64,000 bases of DNA from Aradus depressus. Its lineage: Eukaryota; Arthropoda; Insecta; Hemiptera; Aradidae. A program made the translations under genes and the position numbers. The notes beneath the pieces were generated by a model. That model searched no databases. It saw only the letters and a list, made by a program, of their open reading frames with translations, and was not told the origin of the DNA. This document shows, piece after piece, positions 1 to 10,509 of this stretch; the first letter of the stretch is position 1; each line of letters starts with the position of its first letter. The stretch covers positions 16,272,480-16,336,479 of the forward strand of contig OY759218.1 of the NCBI GenBank assembly GCA_963662175.1. The letters are read 5' to 3'.

Positions 1-142
1 TCTTCAGGCTATACATCACTCTTTATCAAAAGGAAGCTGAGCAGTGATGGTAAAAGTCAAGCAAGTTCGAGGTGAAACAGCCGTCCGGGAGCCATGTATT
101 GCATATGCTGCTTAAACCGTTAAATATATATCAAAATGATTT

Positions 143-720
143 ATTGAGAAATTGTTGGCAAATAATAGGTATACAAAAAAGTTCGCGACAGCATATATCT
201 GTAATAACAGCCTTCAATAAGAATTTTTATCTCTATACATAAATCTGTAGTTTTGTCTGTCCGTGTATTTGTAACTATTGAATCGATTTTCATGAAATTT
301 CTCTAATAGCATCTTTATAAGCCCGGTTCAAACGTAGACCATATGGCATCTCCAAATTGTGAACAAATAGTGGGAGTGAGATGGGAAACATAAAATAGCT
401 CTTTAACGACTGACTTTTCAATGTCAATGTACAAAACCATAAATATAGCAAACCAAATTTCAAACGTTTCAACTAGGTATATGGATATTTGGCGTATCAA
501 TATATTGAGGGGGGGAAGGGCGCTGTTTTGAATTCGAGTATTTAATTGAACATTGAGTAGAACATCGTTTTAAAGGTTTTAAATAGACTATGTGAGGCAT
601 TAGAAATTTCCATTTATATTGAGAGGGGTCACAAATCACCGGCCACAAAATGAATAGCATCCTGGTAGAATGTAGTGAGTGAATATCTACGTAACCTGAA
701 CCATATTAATGGTATTTTGT
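143..720. repeat. Helitron-like dispersed repeat, copy 1
   Basis: This stretch matches 35810-36752 in the same order: a TTGTTGGCAA start, a spell of TCTGTCTGTCCG, ATTTTCATGAAATTT, then GGTTCAAACGTAGACC, ATATGGCAT and a distal ATATGGATATTTG block. Text of this kind (repeated TCTGT followed by an AAACCGATTTTGATGAAATTT-like motif) is usual in insect non-autonomous Helitrons. That is family knowledge; no TC start or CTRR end is seen at this copy. No coding capacity. Confidence 0.4.
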
Positions 721-811
721 TTTATTTTAAATAGTAAAAATTCTATTGGTGGACGATGTAGTTTTTTGAGAATACGTTATTTTATGTTGACACCATATTT
801 AGGTTTATAAT

Positions 812-1159
812 GAAAACACGATTTTTTTTAAATATTGTCTATTTCACAAGATATATAAAATATATGGGAATACTTTCGGTATTGCTACCATCTTCAGCCA
901 CGACTTAACAAATACTAAATGGAAGTTCAACTATTTTTACAATCTAACCGGTAGGTAGGTACCCTTACTCAGCCCCCCATGGGGGTTTCCTATCCCTCCT
1001 ATACCGTTAATTCTTCAAATATGTGAAACATCAAAAACGAATCTCCGTCCCAAAGCGAAATCCCAATAACAAAAACTCCGAAGCAGTATGGTATACATCA
1101 TACGTGTATTTTAATCAACCCACATCATCCCAAAGCCTCCACCACTAAGACCCAACCCC
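812..1159 (-). mobile_element. Penelope-like element terminal repeat, family A
   Basis: On the minus strand this reads CTGAAGATGGTAGC, ATACCGAAAGTA, a TATATTTTATATATCTTGTG block and AATAGACAATATTT. The same text recurs at 25935, 43585, 44090-44345, 50315/53102 and 55680. The flank to 1159 matches 43975-44200 in inverse, so this is about 350 bp of one PLE end. It is cut at 1160 by the next repeat. No open frame survives. Confidence 0.6.
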
Positions 1160-1160
1160 G

Positions 1161-1588
1161 TTAAATATCATATCGCCGTTCCGGAAGAACAGTGACGTAA
1201 ATGCAAAAACTTCAATTTTACAGGATAGTAAAAAAACGAATTGCAGTTGTGTCAAACGTTTAATTGAAAAGGTTGTAAGTGACAGAAAATAATGGTATAT
1301 TAGGAGTATGTGGAATATATACTTTATTTTCATTTACCAGGATTAGGATTTAATCACCCTAATTTCAACCCCTAAGTGCAGTTACGTCATTGTTTCTCTA
1401 AAAGAAGGCAACAATTGCTGATGTTTCGACCATAATGCAACTACCCTCTGGCGGTCCCGAGTGGAACTACAGTTACGTCCATGTTCCCCAGTGTAAGGGA
1501 TGTATTTCTGATATTGTCTATCGACTTATTTGCATTAGACACATTTTTGCATTTACGTCACTGTTCTTCCGGAACGGCGATATTTAAG
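1161..1588. mobile_element. foldback MITE with about 45-bp arms
   Basis: The left arm at 1161-1208 (TTAAATATC, CGCCGTTCCGGAAGAAC, AGTGACGTAAATGCA) is the reverse complement of 1543-1588. It sits inside the PLE end at 812-1159, interrupting text that continues in the 44.0-kb copy. A PIF element starts at the outer edge of its right arm. Confidence 0.7.
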
Positions 1589-2526
1589 GCCCGGCCACAC
1601 AGAAGGCGGTCTGTCGCGGAGGGAAGCGATATCTGACCGAGGCGGTCAGGCGGTCTAGTTGTACTACGCAATGTTGCATCATCTCTGTCAGACAGAACAC
1701 GGTCTCCCGCCGACGGTCAGTGTTTGTCGCGACGACGAGCGATCCGCTTGCACAAAATCACAGATTCCCCGCGTGACCGCCCTCGCTGTCTACACGTGTG
1801 CGACTGAAATGACAGACCAAACGGAAATATTCATTGAAACTGTGCGTTATACACGTATCTGTATGATAGTTCACACGAACATAAAAATGTGTTAAAGAAG
1901 GCTGAAAATGCTGAAGTTAAGAAATATACAGATATTCAGGCAACCAATTTACCGCTAATTGTATAGCGCTCCAAAAAAAATAATTTATTTTAGCTTTTTT
2001 TTATTTGTTTTTAATTTTAATAATAAATATCCCTACCTAAGTTATGTAGGATGAACAATAGTTTTTCAATAAATAAACAAGTACAAAATAGACACCATTA
2101 CAAATATTTCTTATTTCTAAATAAACGGCTAGTCTTTCTTTTGTTTCAACTGGTTTTCTCCAGTTCGTTGAACACTTTTCAATCTTCACTTTAATTAGAT
2201 TGTGCAGTTCAAAACATTCTTGTGACATACGAAAGTACTTGAAAAACCGTTCTTCATGGGACTCCAGTTCAATACATAAGCGGTGGTATTCTCCCAATTC
2301 GTCTCTCTTCTTATTGATCTGATGTACCCAACATCGTATTTTCTTTTTGTTAGCTGTCTTTCGCAAAGCTAATAATAATAGCAAGAGTTCTTCGTCTTGT
2401 AAGGAGCTCATAATACACCGAAGGATCACGACCAACTGGACCTACCGCACACAAGATATCGCGTTCTGTGTGGCGTCACAGTATCGCTTCCCGCCGCGAC
2501 AGACCGCCTTCTGTGTGGCCCGGCCT
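1587..2526. mobile_element. PIF/Harbinger element, internally deleted
   Basis: Terminal inverted repeats start AGGCCCGGCCACACAG at 1587 and end in its reverse complement at 2526. The inner extension CGGTCTGTCGCGG is also shared. The flanks are TTA at 1584-1586 and 2527-2529, the 3-bp duplication typical of PIF/Harbinger. Length 940 bp. It holds only the N-terminal part of the transposase on the minus strand, so it could move only with help from a complete relative. Confidence 0.88.
2037..2411 (-). pseudogene. PIF/Harbinger transposase, N-terminal fragment
   Basis: The frame opens MSSLQDEELLLLLLAL and continues through CWVHQINKKRDELGEYH, ESHEERFFKYFRMSQECF and KCSTNWRKPVETKERLAV. These are hallmark N-terminal blocks of HARBI1-like transposases: the region before the DDE domain that carries the WVHPIN motif and the FRMS segment. 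After ERLAV the frame runs into unrelated text and stops, so the whole DDE nuclease domain is absent (about 124 residues against 350-400 for a full protein). It lies centrally in the element between TIRs. No stop or frameshift breaks the retained part, so the deletion may be fairly recent, or short-protein expression has been kept. I favour simple internal deletion. Confidence 0.85.
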
Positions 2527-2694
2527 TTAGGTTTGTTTTGTTTGAATAGTATATTATATTTATTTGAAAACTTCTGCTCGCTCAGGATGTCTTTGTTTAG
2601 ATATCGTATTATTTATTTGTTTTTAAATTTTCTTGGTGATATTCGTTTGTATTTAATTTATAATTGTCTTTGTTTAGAAATAATATTTTAGTTT

Positions 2695-2736
2695 GGCTAA
2701 TATGCATCGTTCATAAGGCCAAAAAAAAAAAAAAAA
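2695..2736 (+). mobile_element. 3' tail fragment of SINE2
   Basis: GGCTAATATGCATCGTTC, then ATAAGGCC and a run of about 17 A, matches the 3' tail of the minus-strand SINE at 41955-42176 (GGCTAATATGCATGGTAC, ATAAGGCC, poly A). Only the last 40 bp are present, as expected of a strongly 5'-truncated retroposed copy. Confidence 0.6.
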
Positions 2737-2867
2737 GTTTAGTTTGTTTAGGTATAAATAATGTAAAGGTTATTGTTGGTTTAGTCACAGTTTTAATCTT
2801 CATATCTTTTACTCAAATCGAACATACATCAACTCATTAATAACCAATGTATAAATGTCAATACAGG

Positions 2868-3436
2868 CAGTAGCTGTTTTAGGTGCGGCAAACCTGGGCC
2901 ACCGCCCAGGGCCTCGCGCTAAAAAAGGCCTCACGCTTGTAAATTAAAAAAATTTATACATTGATCAATTTATTAATGTGCATTTATTAGTGTTTGCATG
3001 GACGTTTGAATGCATCTTAGTTCCATTCGAAACGACACATTTGCAAAACAAAAAGCTCGCAAGGTTAACTTACATGTCTAAATTGAAATGTATTTGATTA
3101 AACTAATTATCGCATGCCACGAATGTAAAAATATTTCTTCTGATAATATCCTTAAGAACACGACATATTGAATAAAACAATTCTGATCGTCCGCAGTAAT
3201 CAGTATATTATTCTGAAAATGATTAAAAAAAACACATTCAATGGAGTATCGATTGAAAAATACCATAACAATACTGTTAAATGATGATGATTATTCGAAG
3301 AATTCGCAGTATTACTACAGACTTTCTTACCAAATGTTACTTGAGGTGAAACCTTGAGCTGAAATTTAATTCTAACCGCGAAGGCCTCGCGAAAAGTCCA
3401 CGGCCAAGGGCCTCACGTTGGCTAACGCCGGCATTG
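2868..3436. mobile_element. hAT-type MITE with 8-bp TSD
   Basis: AATACAGG at 2860-2867 is repeated exactly at 3437-3444. Between them the ends read CAGTAGCTGTTTTAGG and, reverse-complemented, CAATGCCGGCGTTAGCC: imperfect TIRs with CA starts and GGGCCTCGCG subterminal blocks, as in many hAT elements. 569 bp, no transposase frame. An 8-bp TSD with CA/TG ends is the hAT signature. Confidence 0.75.
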
Positions 3437-3554
3437 AATACAGGACTTGAAGAAGGCACACTCACAATCAGTGCCGAAAGCTTGGCAGAAATTCTACAAG
3501 TTTGTTTTCATCGACAAGCCTGATCCCTCCATCCTATTCCAACCAGCTTAAAGT

Positions 3555-3604
3555 TAGTAACCAGCCTAAAGTAACTCAGGACGAAGCCGGGTAACCTGCT
3601 AGTA
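3555..3604 (+). mobile_element. possible Helitron 3' end
   Basis: The text GACGAAGCCGGGTAACCTG then CTAG followed by T resembles the CTRR end of insect non-autonomous Helitrons (GCGGGCAAC..CTAGT). No upstream hairpin or 5' TC end was confirmed, so this is weak. Confidence 0.25.
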
Positions 3605-3605
3605 T

Positions 3606-4440
3606 GTAATAAGCTTATTTCTATACAAATTCGCTAAAATGTTAACTGAACTAATAATAATACAACTTTGAGGAGGATCCGAGAGTTAATGAGTTAAGAG
3701 TAAGGGCCAACAATTGAGTTGTTTAACCGTCTAGTACACTCGCCTTTCATTGTTACATTAGTACATTCGCGCGGCACTCAGTACCGCATACTTAACTATT
3801 GAGTTTTTCAGCAGTTTTTGCACCCCACACAACTCCAAAAAGTTATTATTAGGCGTACTGAATGTATAACAATGTTTTTAAAAACTTTATTGAAAAAAAG
3901 AAAATTGTTTAGAAAAAGTAACAAAAATTGAACCTTTTAAACAATGTTTAAGAATTACATATATTTTAATGTTTATGTTTAAGAATTACATATATTATAA
4001 CAAATACGAAATAAAATATTAAAAAACTTACATTTTAACACGGGCACGGTATACAGTGCCGCAATTGTTGTCCCTTGCATTTTGACCTATTGTTACCGAC
4101 TGATAAAATATCAGATCAATGCGCTACTTGTTGTGTTCATTCATAGACATGTCATTGAAGAATAGAAGTGGGGATTAGCCTGTTATTACACATAGGGACC
4201 GCAAAAATCAAAATTTAGTAAATTTGCGGCGAGTACTAAAGGGTTAAGAGAATAGAGATAACATTGTATAGAGATAATTGTTAAATAATAAAGTAGGGTT
4301 TTTCATTAAATATATAATATGGTTAAAAGACTTTTTAAAGTGTTAATGAACTGTGATTTAATTTATAAATTAAACCTGATTTTTATTTAATTCATTAACC
4401 TGCCGAAAATTCAGCATCGAGTGTAAATTTGTAATTTGAA
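3606..4440. other. gene-free AT-rich stretch
   Basis: No frame of note. A short direct repeat of TGTTTAAGAATTACATATAT occurs at about 3945-3995 and the rest looks unique. A DR1 fragment begins at about 4441. Confidence 0.5.
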
Positions 4441-4798
4441 AACGTCAGAGGTCACCGGTAGGGTATTTCCTCTCCTCGAAATATTTTGTAGGGTTTATAT
4501 CTGAATGGAAAATTTTAAAAAATTATATGAAAAGAGCGGAGGCTTAACTCCTAACAACTGCAGATTTAATGAATGTATCGACACAAAATTTAGTAGGATT
4601 CAGCCCTGTGTAATTTTATTATTTTTAGCTAAAAGGGTCAATTGGTGTTAGAGACAGACAGAAAACTAAGTTGATTAATTCGCACTGGGGAAGTATATTT
4701 TCGATGATTCACTGAGACTTTTTGCCTACTTTGAATTCAAGGCTTCTTCAAATTCCGGTTGAAAACTCAGCATAGAATTTTCAACAGATCGGACAGTA
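4441..4798 (+). repeat. DR1 fragment
   Basis: Has the DR1 landmarks in plus order: AATGAATGTATCGACAC, GATTAATTCGCACTGGGG with AAGTA, GATTCACTG and the ATTCCGGTTGAAAACTCA end. It is cut off by the Tigger element at 4799. Confidence 0.65.
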
Positions 4799-4980
4799 CA
4801 GTGAAACCTGTTTAACTGGGATCTCAAGGGACCTAGGATTTTTTTATCACTTATAGAGGCTTTTCATTTACCCAGTTTTCCAAATAGGCAGGTTTGAAAT
4901 GACAGTTGTTTTATTTATAGAGGATCCCGCTATGTTGTTATTATGTCCAATTTTTATTTTTCAAAACAATACTACAAAAC

Positions 4981-5290
4981 TTATGACTTAAAAAAATCTG
5001 TTCTATTGGTTTGTATTTGAGTGCTAGTAGCTTTAAGGTGTTTCTCGATAGCATAAATTTGATCAAATAGGCCAGGATTATCAATATTTAACATCTCAAA
5101 ATATTTATGTAAGGTTCTAATGCTTTTTCTGCGTCACGCTTTGATACTCTTTCTGAAATCTCTTCACAACCCTCCTCTCCTTCTTCTATCTCAGAGTCTC
5201 CAAAGAGGAAAAAGAGCACGCAGAAATGATGTCGTCGTCAGTGAGTACTTCTGAAATTAATATGTCATCGTCCATACGTGTGGAAGAAAT
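4981..5290 (-). pseudogene. Tigger-like transposase, C-terminal fragment
   Basis: The minus strand reads DDDILISEVLTDDDIISAC, then after a frameshift DSEIEEGEEGCEEISERVSK and RDAEKAL, then after another shift HKYFEMLNIDNPGLFDQIYA and IEKHLKATSTQ to a stop at 4981. The acidic DxEVLTDDDII stretch, the ERVSKRDAEKAL block and a helical YF..L..ID tail are typical of the far C terminus of pogo/Tigger transposases, after the DDE domain. At least two frameshifts make it dead. The rest of the transposase is missing, cut away or replaced by the PLE insertion upstream. Confidence 0.7.
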
Positions 5291-5447
5291 TAGAATGTTT
5301 GTAAACAAACATGTCGTAACCTGATGAAGTGTCTTACTTATGTATTGAACTGATTCTAGGTCTACTTTGTGAAAATTCATAATGAACAAATTCCAATCAC
5401 CTACCTTTCTCAGAGGACAATATAAAAATTCTACACACATGCCATAA

Positions 5448-5945
5448 AGGCCAGTCAGTCCCTTAACCTATTAGAAGCACTACAAATTAATAAACTCAAC
5501 GAAAACAAAAACTTTATTATGCTCAATGAACAAATAGAACTTAATCCGTCGCCGTTGTTAAACCTAAATATTTAAGACAATTTTGAATATTAATACATTA
5601 AAACCTTTAGTACATGTAGTCAAACTTTATTTAAAGAGAGATTTTTAAATATAAGAATGTTTTATACATACATCAATAGATTAAGATTATATTGTTAACT
5701 ATTCAATTAAGTTTTGTTTCATATTTCTGTTAGACTTGAATGTTGTAATGTCTCCATTTTGTACATTATTGTTTACAGTTATTTTCTTGTCACATGTCTA
5801 ATTTATGACATTGTTTGTCCTGCCTTGTGTTAGTTCAGTAGTAATCTCTGTTTAGTTCACTTGATGATGCCGTAACAGGCGAAACTATAGTCGTGTAATT
5901 TTGACCAATATAGTGAAAATATTGTCTTACTTATACAGGTTATTG
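5448..5945 (+). mobile_element. Penelope-like element 3' end, family C
   Basis: A 5'-truncated PLE copy in the Tigger element. It holds the last codons of the PLE protein (5459-5575), an AT-rich 3' UTR, and a terminal motif CTTGATGATGCCGTAACAGG followed by CGAAAC at about 5861-5887. The layout matches the 57.5-57.95-kb copy, where the protein ends with the same peptide and a CTTGATAATGCC hairpin precedes the end. Confidence 0.7.
5459..5575 (+). pseudogene. PLE protein, C-terminal 38 residues
   Basis: Reads SLNLLEALQINKLNENK, then NFIMLNEQIELNPSPLLNLN and I before a stop. The 57380-57497 copy reads LLNLLEAVEINKLNKNND, IVMLNEQIELNHSPLLN and the same ending. Agreement at amino-acid level across separate insertions marks it as the true C terminus of one PLE lineage, downstream of the GIY-YIG endonuclease domain. 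Nothing of the reverse transcriptase is here. Confidence 0.72.
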
Positions 5946-6239
5946 AGCTACAAAGTCTCAAATATAGAGGTAAACATCGAAAAAATCTAAGAAATCAAAT
6001 CTCAATTAAAAAGTTTTGAAAATTCCCAGTTACAGAGGTATTTCAATGCAAAAGTGTCGGGACCTTATTGTATTTATCAGTAACAGAGGTTGCTCACATA
6101 TCCAGGGCCCACTTAACCAGGTTTCACTGTATAAGGTTTTAATGGAAGCCAAAAATGATCATCATATTTTGACAATGATGTTAAGTGAAAAAAAAATATA
6201 TATATTTTTTATATTTTGAATGATTGCACTAAATAAATT

Positions 6240-7165
6240 CTGACAGAAATAAATTTGAAGAAATTGAAAAAGTACCAGGAAATGAGTACTCTTAACTCGG
6301 AAGCGAAGAAATGGGATTATTTCCGATCAAGGAGTCCATCAAGCACGTTAAACCTGTATTTCAGTATTTCTCGAAGAGGATTTAGTTGAAAAAAAAAAAA
6401 GGTCAACGGTGAATCAAAGGCAATGTACATACCCAGTTCGAATTATTTGTATTCAAGTATGTTATCGCTCTCCCTCTAAATCTAAAACCTTTTCCTCTTC
6501 GGTCAATTTGACTGAAAGACTGATCCTCTCAACAATACTAATGATTATTTTGAATCCTACCTTCCCTTCTGATGAAAATTAATAAGTGTTACATCATGGG
6601 GGTTTTGAATTCAATATTGAATTTTCCCAGAAATATTAATCATATTTTCGTAGAATGGTGGAACAAAATGCAACATTTTTAATAGAAGATAAATTAAACA
6701 CTAAAGTAGTGAATGCCTCACATACCTCTCATTTATTACAAATTTTTCCGTATTTTCCTGTCATTGTTGTCAGTTTTATTAAATTTTTATTTTGTATTGT
6801 AATGAAAGGAGTCAAACAAGGAAGACACGGCTTCATTTCGGTTGAAAGATTTTCTAATCGAATTAGATTTCAGACTTCCTTTTGATGTAAGGTTACCAAA
6901 ATTTAATGTTCTTTTGAATGTCATAAACATATCTCCATAGTAAGACGCTATAGTTCGCTATTGTCACTTTTCAATTGAACGGGTTTTTAAGAGGAAAAAG
7001 GTCACCACTGAGGCTTCTCAATCCCGTATTAATTTTTATATATATTATTAGTGTTTTTGAATCGAACTCTGTTCCTCCCTTTCCCTTCGGCTGGTTTCGC
7101 GTAAAATTAAAAGGTAGCGTCCTTAGGATTTTGAATTTAAATATAACATTTCATCTTCAAAAATA
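6240..7165 (-). repeat. DR1 fragments, two in series
   Basis: Minus-orientation DR1 text: GGTGAATCA..GGCAATGTACAT, TCGCTCTCCCTC at 6465, GAAAATTAATAAGTG, then a second partial copy at 6960-7150 with TTTTCGGCTGGTTTCGC-like and TTAAAAGGTAGCGTCCTTA. Diverged. No gene. Confidence 0.5.
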
Positions 7166-7690
7166 AAACAATGCAACAAATTACCACCAATGTGTTGATA
7201 AAAATAGGTATGTTATACATATAATTAAAATAACTTCATAGAATTAAAAGATTTTTAAAAAAAGGAAAAAAATATAGTGAGATTAATTAAGAATTGCTTT
7301 TTCCAGATGCACAATATTCACAAAAATGACACGATATATTAGAATATATTATAAGGGAAAAAAAAGGAGTTTAACATATATATAATGAAAAAATAAAAAT
7401 ATAAGTAAAAGATACAAAGAATTTTATGATATGGCTAACTTGTTTTAGATTGTGAAAGTGATTGTGGATTGTAATATTTTTTCAGTGATGTACTTGAAAA
7501 TGTCCTGGTAGGACGAAATATTGTTTTTGTTGTATGGTAATGAAGAAAAAATAAAGAAAAAGATTAAATGAGACCAAAAAAGGGCTATAAGATGGTAATT
7601 ATTGAAATACCTACATAATAATATAACATTTCATTTAACAGTTGACATATGTACATATGTATGTGGATTCAGATCTTCCAGTCTACGTAG
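7166..7690. other. gene-free AT-rich stretch
   Basis: Low-complexity AT-rich DNA with no frame above background and no repeat I could match elsewhere in the window. Confidence 0.5.
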
Positions 7691-8014
7691 GGTACGTCCA
7701 TAGTACAACGCTTCCCGCTTTATCGCGGCGGGCGAGCGGGGGAAAAAAATAGTGAAAACTTATTGCTGCGGTCATAGTGCACCTGCATACCTGCTCTAAC
7801 AGGCTCAAACTGCTTCTACCCGCTTTAACTGGAATGAATCATTGTTTCTTTTACCCGCTTGAACCGCTTACCGCTTAGCACGCCCGGTCAGTTTGTTGTT
7901 ATCTTCCGACTGTGCACGTTGTTAAAGTAGTTGTTAAAATAATAAATATGGACATGCTCTTTAATATAAATAGTCCAAGCAATGACCTTTGGTGAGGGAC
8001 AATAGTAAAATTGT

Positions 8015-8165
8015 AAATGAATAAAACAAACTTATTTTTTGAAATATTGTCTATTCCACTAAAGATATATATACATATAACTACTGGTTTCGGCTTTATA
8101 CCATCGTCAGGTCTAGTTATGAAGCGTTCCTCAACTTAGAAGTAAAATTGTAGTAAACATAACAC
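8015..8165 (-). mobile_element. Penelope-like terminal repeat, family B
   Basis: The minus strand reads CCTGACGATGGTATAAAGCC, GAAACCAGTAGTTAT, ATATCTTTAGTGGAATAGAC and AATATTTCAAAAAATAAG. The same sequence is present twice, in opposite orientations, at 44937-45148, and a piece occurs at about 47040. Confidence 0.62.
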
Positions 8166-8374
8166 AAAAACAAAAACTGAACAAATATATATATATATAT
8201 CAGCAATAAATTAAAATATATTTTTCTTAATTTTTAAGACTTAGTAAAAAATAAATTGTTGATCTACATTATCAAAAAAGTGCACAATTGGTTCTGAGTC
8301 GAATTTTGGTCTATTAAAGAGATATTTGTGGAGAAATGTTTGCCTGGGTATACACAAAGATAATAACATGTATT

Positions 8375-8640
8375 GGTTTAACGAAAATAAAATTATTATT
8401 ATTATAGAAATATGTGATGTGGCCATTACAGGACTTTCTCCTCTCTCTCCCCCCTTCCTTTCTCAAAATCATTTCATTTTGTCTCTTTGTACACCGTATT
8501 CTTGAAATTGGACATTCTTTTACACAGTAATGTCGGTATGAAGTAGTTTTGAGAAAGGAAGGGGGGAGAGAGAGGAGAAAGTCCTGTAATGGTCACATCA
8601 CATATTTCTATAATAATAATAAATTTATTTTCGTTAAACG
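8375..8640. mobile_element. foldback MITE (GGACTTTC family)
   Basis: Arms of about 90 bp: 8378-8470 (AACGAAAATAAAATTATTAT, ATGTGATGTGGCCATTACAG, GACTTTCTCC) is the inverse of 8548-8638. The spacer is about 80 bp. The GTGATGTGGCCAT.ACAGGACTTTC tip is shared with the element at 10510-11150, which marks one family. Confidence 0.75.
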
Positions 8641-8779
8641 TAATGCGTTTACTTATCCCGCGAGCGGTGCTCTATAACCACCACCAACTAGAATCGCGCG
8701 GGTTGACCTCGCTGTTTGCAACTGCCGCGGTTTAAGCGGTTGAGCGGGAAGCGGTGCACTAGACACTTGATTTTCAACC

Positions 8780-9215
8780 AAATCAGCCAAATAGAGGATT
8801 TCAGAGGAAGCGCGGAAACGTATTTACGAATAATTCGAGCTTGGGAAGTACATAGTCAGTGATTTATCTCAGTATTTTTTTTTTAACTTGCTGAAAACGA
8901 GTCTGAAAAGTTAAAAACTCAGGTGGTGATATGAGTTTGAAGATAACTGATGAGATCTATTAGTGAAACGATTATGGGGGGAGGGGGAGGAGTAGGGGGG
9001 TGGGGGGGGGGGGGGGGGGGGGGGTGAAGGCCCCCCAATTTTCTCGGCCAATTTGGCTAAATCTGGCTTAAGTCCCCCATCTGTAACAGGATCATCACCT
9101 CCCTATTGACATTACAATCTGTAGAGATCCGCCATTTTTTTTTTTTCTTGGAAGGATTTGCCAAAAATTCTAAGGGAAGGGGGGAATTATTTAAAAAGAA
9201 GTTGAAGATCTTCAA
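8780..9215. repeat. DR1 fragments around a poly-G tract
   Basis: 8790-8950 is DR1 in plus order (TAATTCGAGCTTGGGAAGTA, CAGTGATTTATC) and 9040-9200 is DR1 in minus order (TTCTCGGCCAATTTGGCTAA, TGTAACAGGATCATC). They meet at a run of about 26 G near 9000-9024, which lies in the G-rich part of DR1. Confidence 0.5.
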
Positions 9216-9224
9216 CATGAGTAA

Positions 9225-9717
9225 GTTCACGGTTTTCATGAAATTTCACATCCTAAAGAGGAGTCGAACACAGGCTGTGACAGTGAGTTCACGGTTTTCA
9301 TGAAATTTCACATCCTAAAGAGGAGTCGAACACAGGCTGTGACAGTGAGTTCACGGTTTTCATGAAATTTCACATCCTAAAGAGGAGTCGAACACAGGCT
9401 GTGACAGTGAGTTCACGGTTTTCATGAAATTTCACATCCTAAAGAGGAGTCGAACACAGGCTGTGACAGTGAGTTCACGGTTTTCATGAAATTTCACATC
9501 CTAAAGAGGAGTCGAACACAGGCTGTGACAGTGAGTTCACGGTTTTCATGAAATTTCACATCCTAAAGAGGAGTCGAACACAGGCTGTGACAGTGAGTTC
9601 ACGGTTTTCATGAAATTTCACATCCTAAAGAGGAGTCGAACACAGGCTGTGACAGTGAGTTCACGGTTTTCATGAAATTTCACATCCTAAAGAGGAGTCG
9701 AACACAGGCTGTGACAT
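9225..9717. repeat. 62-bp tandem array, about 8 copies
   Basis: Eight nearly identical units of 62 bp (GTTCACGGTTTTCATGAAAT, TTCACATCCTAAAGAGGAGT, CGAACACAGGCTGTGACAGT, GA). The first unit begins around 9225 and the last ends CTGTGACATCAC at 9717. No base differences are obvious between units, so it is young. There are no unique spacers between units. The TCATGAAATTTCACA core also occurs in the Helitron-like repeat (about 36028), a possible source. Confidence 0.93.
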
Positions 9718-9839
9718 CACAAAATTTTGGTGGCTCTATCTAAATCTGTACCTCGGGGATAAACGTAAAAACTGCCTTGGAGTTTTCATCTTACTATAGC
9801 TTCTAATTTGAACAATATTTCATTCAATATATTTCTTTA

Positions 9840-10400
9840 ATATAATTAGTCTAAATAACTGGAAAAAAAACATTTTTGATGTAATTCATTCAACAAAAAA
9901 TGTGGTCGGTGAATCCGGCGGCGATGTACTTCCCCAACACGAATTCCCTCCAAAGCCAATCGACTGTTTGGGCTAAAACTCAATATTCTACATACATTGT
10001 GGCTTCTGAATTTCATACTTAACACCATTTTGACATTTTTCGCGATGATGTCTATCTGTGTGCATCTGTATGTTTGTGATTGGATCTTTGGGAGCTCTGT
10101 AACTCAAAAACGATTCAAGCAATGTACACGAACATTAGATTTGGCCGAAATGGAACAAAAATTAAAACCACTTTATTTCGGGGCCTAAGTACCTATATTT
10201 TAGAAGATACCGCCTATATTTATGACAATTACAAATTTCTTAGAATTGTAGCTCAACTTGTAGAGAAAATTTAAAGGCATATTTTATATTGAATACGATT
10301 TTTAAGAGATACACGCTAAAAACGCTTCGTAAAATGTTGTTTTGATACAAATATTTTTAAAACGTTTGCTTGATTTAAGCGAAAATGGTTAGCCCTATCC
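9840..10400. repeat. DR1 piece and Helitron-like repeat text
   Basis: 9880-10010 is DR1, minus orientation (GCGATGTACTTCCCCAACAC, CAATCGACTGTTTGGGC). From 10020 it changes to CGCGATGATGTCTATCTGTG and TAACTCAAAAACGATTCAAG, which is repeated at 18460-18540 and, in part and inverted, at 48840-48960. No coding potential. Confidence 0.5.
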
Positions 10401-10509
10401 TAGAGAATGTACAATAAATTTCCGTATGAAATATTTCTACATTATGTTTGAATAGTAACGCATAGCAAAAAATTTTAAAATAACTTTTTATTAAAGTTTT
10501 CTATTAACA

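Larger units (their letters stand above)
4799..6129. mobile_element. pogo/Tigger element, split by a PLE
   Basis: The TIRs read CAGTGAAACCTGTTTAACTG (4799) and CAGTGAAACCTGGTTAAG (inverse, ending 6129). Each is flanked by TA (4797-4798, 6130-6131), the pogo/Tc1-mariner target. It is 1331 bp and keeps the C-terminal end of a Tigger transposase on the minus strand. A PLE 3' end has inserted near 5448-5945, separating the transposase from the right TIR. Confidence 0.82.
7697..8766. mobile_element. PIF-like TIR element carrying two later insertions
   Basis: The left end reads ATAGTACAACGCTTCCCGC and the right end, inverted, TCTAGTGCACCGCTTCCCGC. GCGGG/CCCGC subterminal repeats (CCCGCTT, AAGCGGTT) recur inside both ends. 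The target duplication is not clear. Inside lie a family-B PLE end (about 8015-8165) and a foldback (about 8375-8640), so the core element is only about 650 bp. Placement in PIF rests on TIR style only. Confidence 0.55.

Noticed and set aside
9225..9717. Regular array that could be mistaken for CRISPR
   Set aside because: Units are directly contiguous with no unique spacers, there are no cas genes, and the DNA is eukaryotic. The same holds for 41083-41715.
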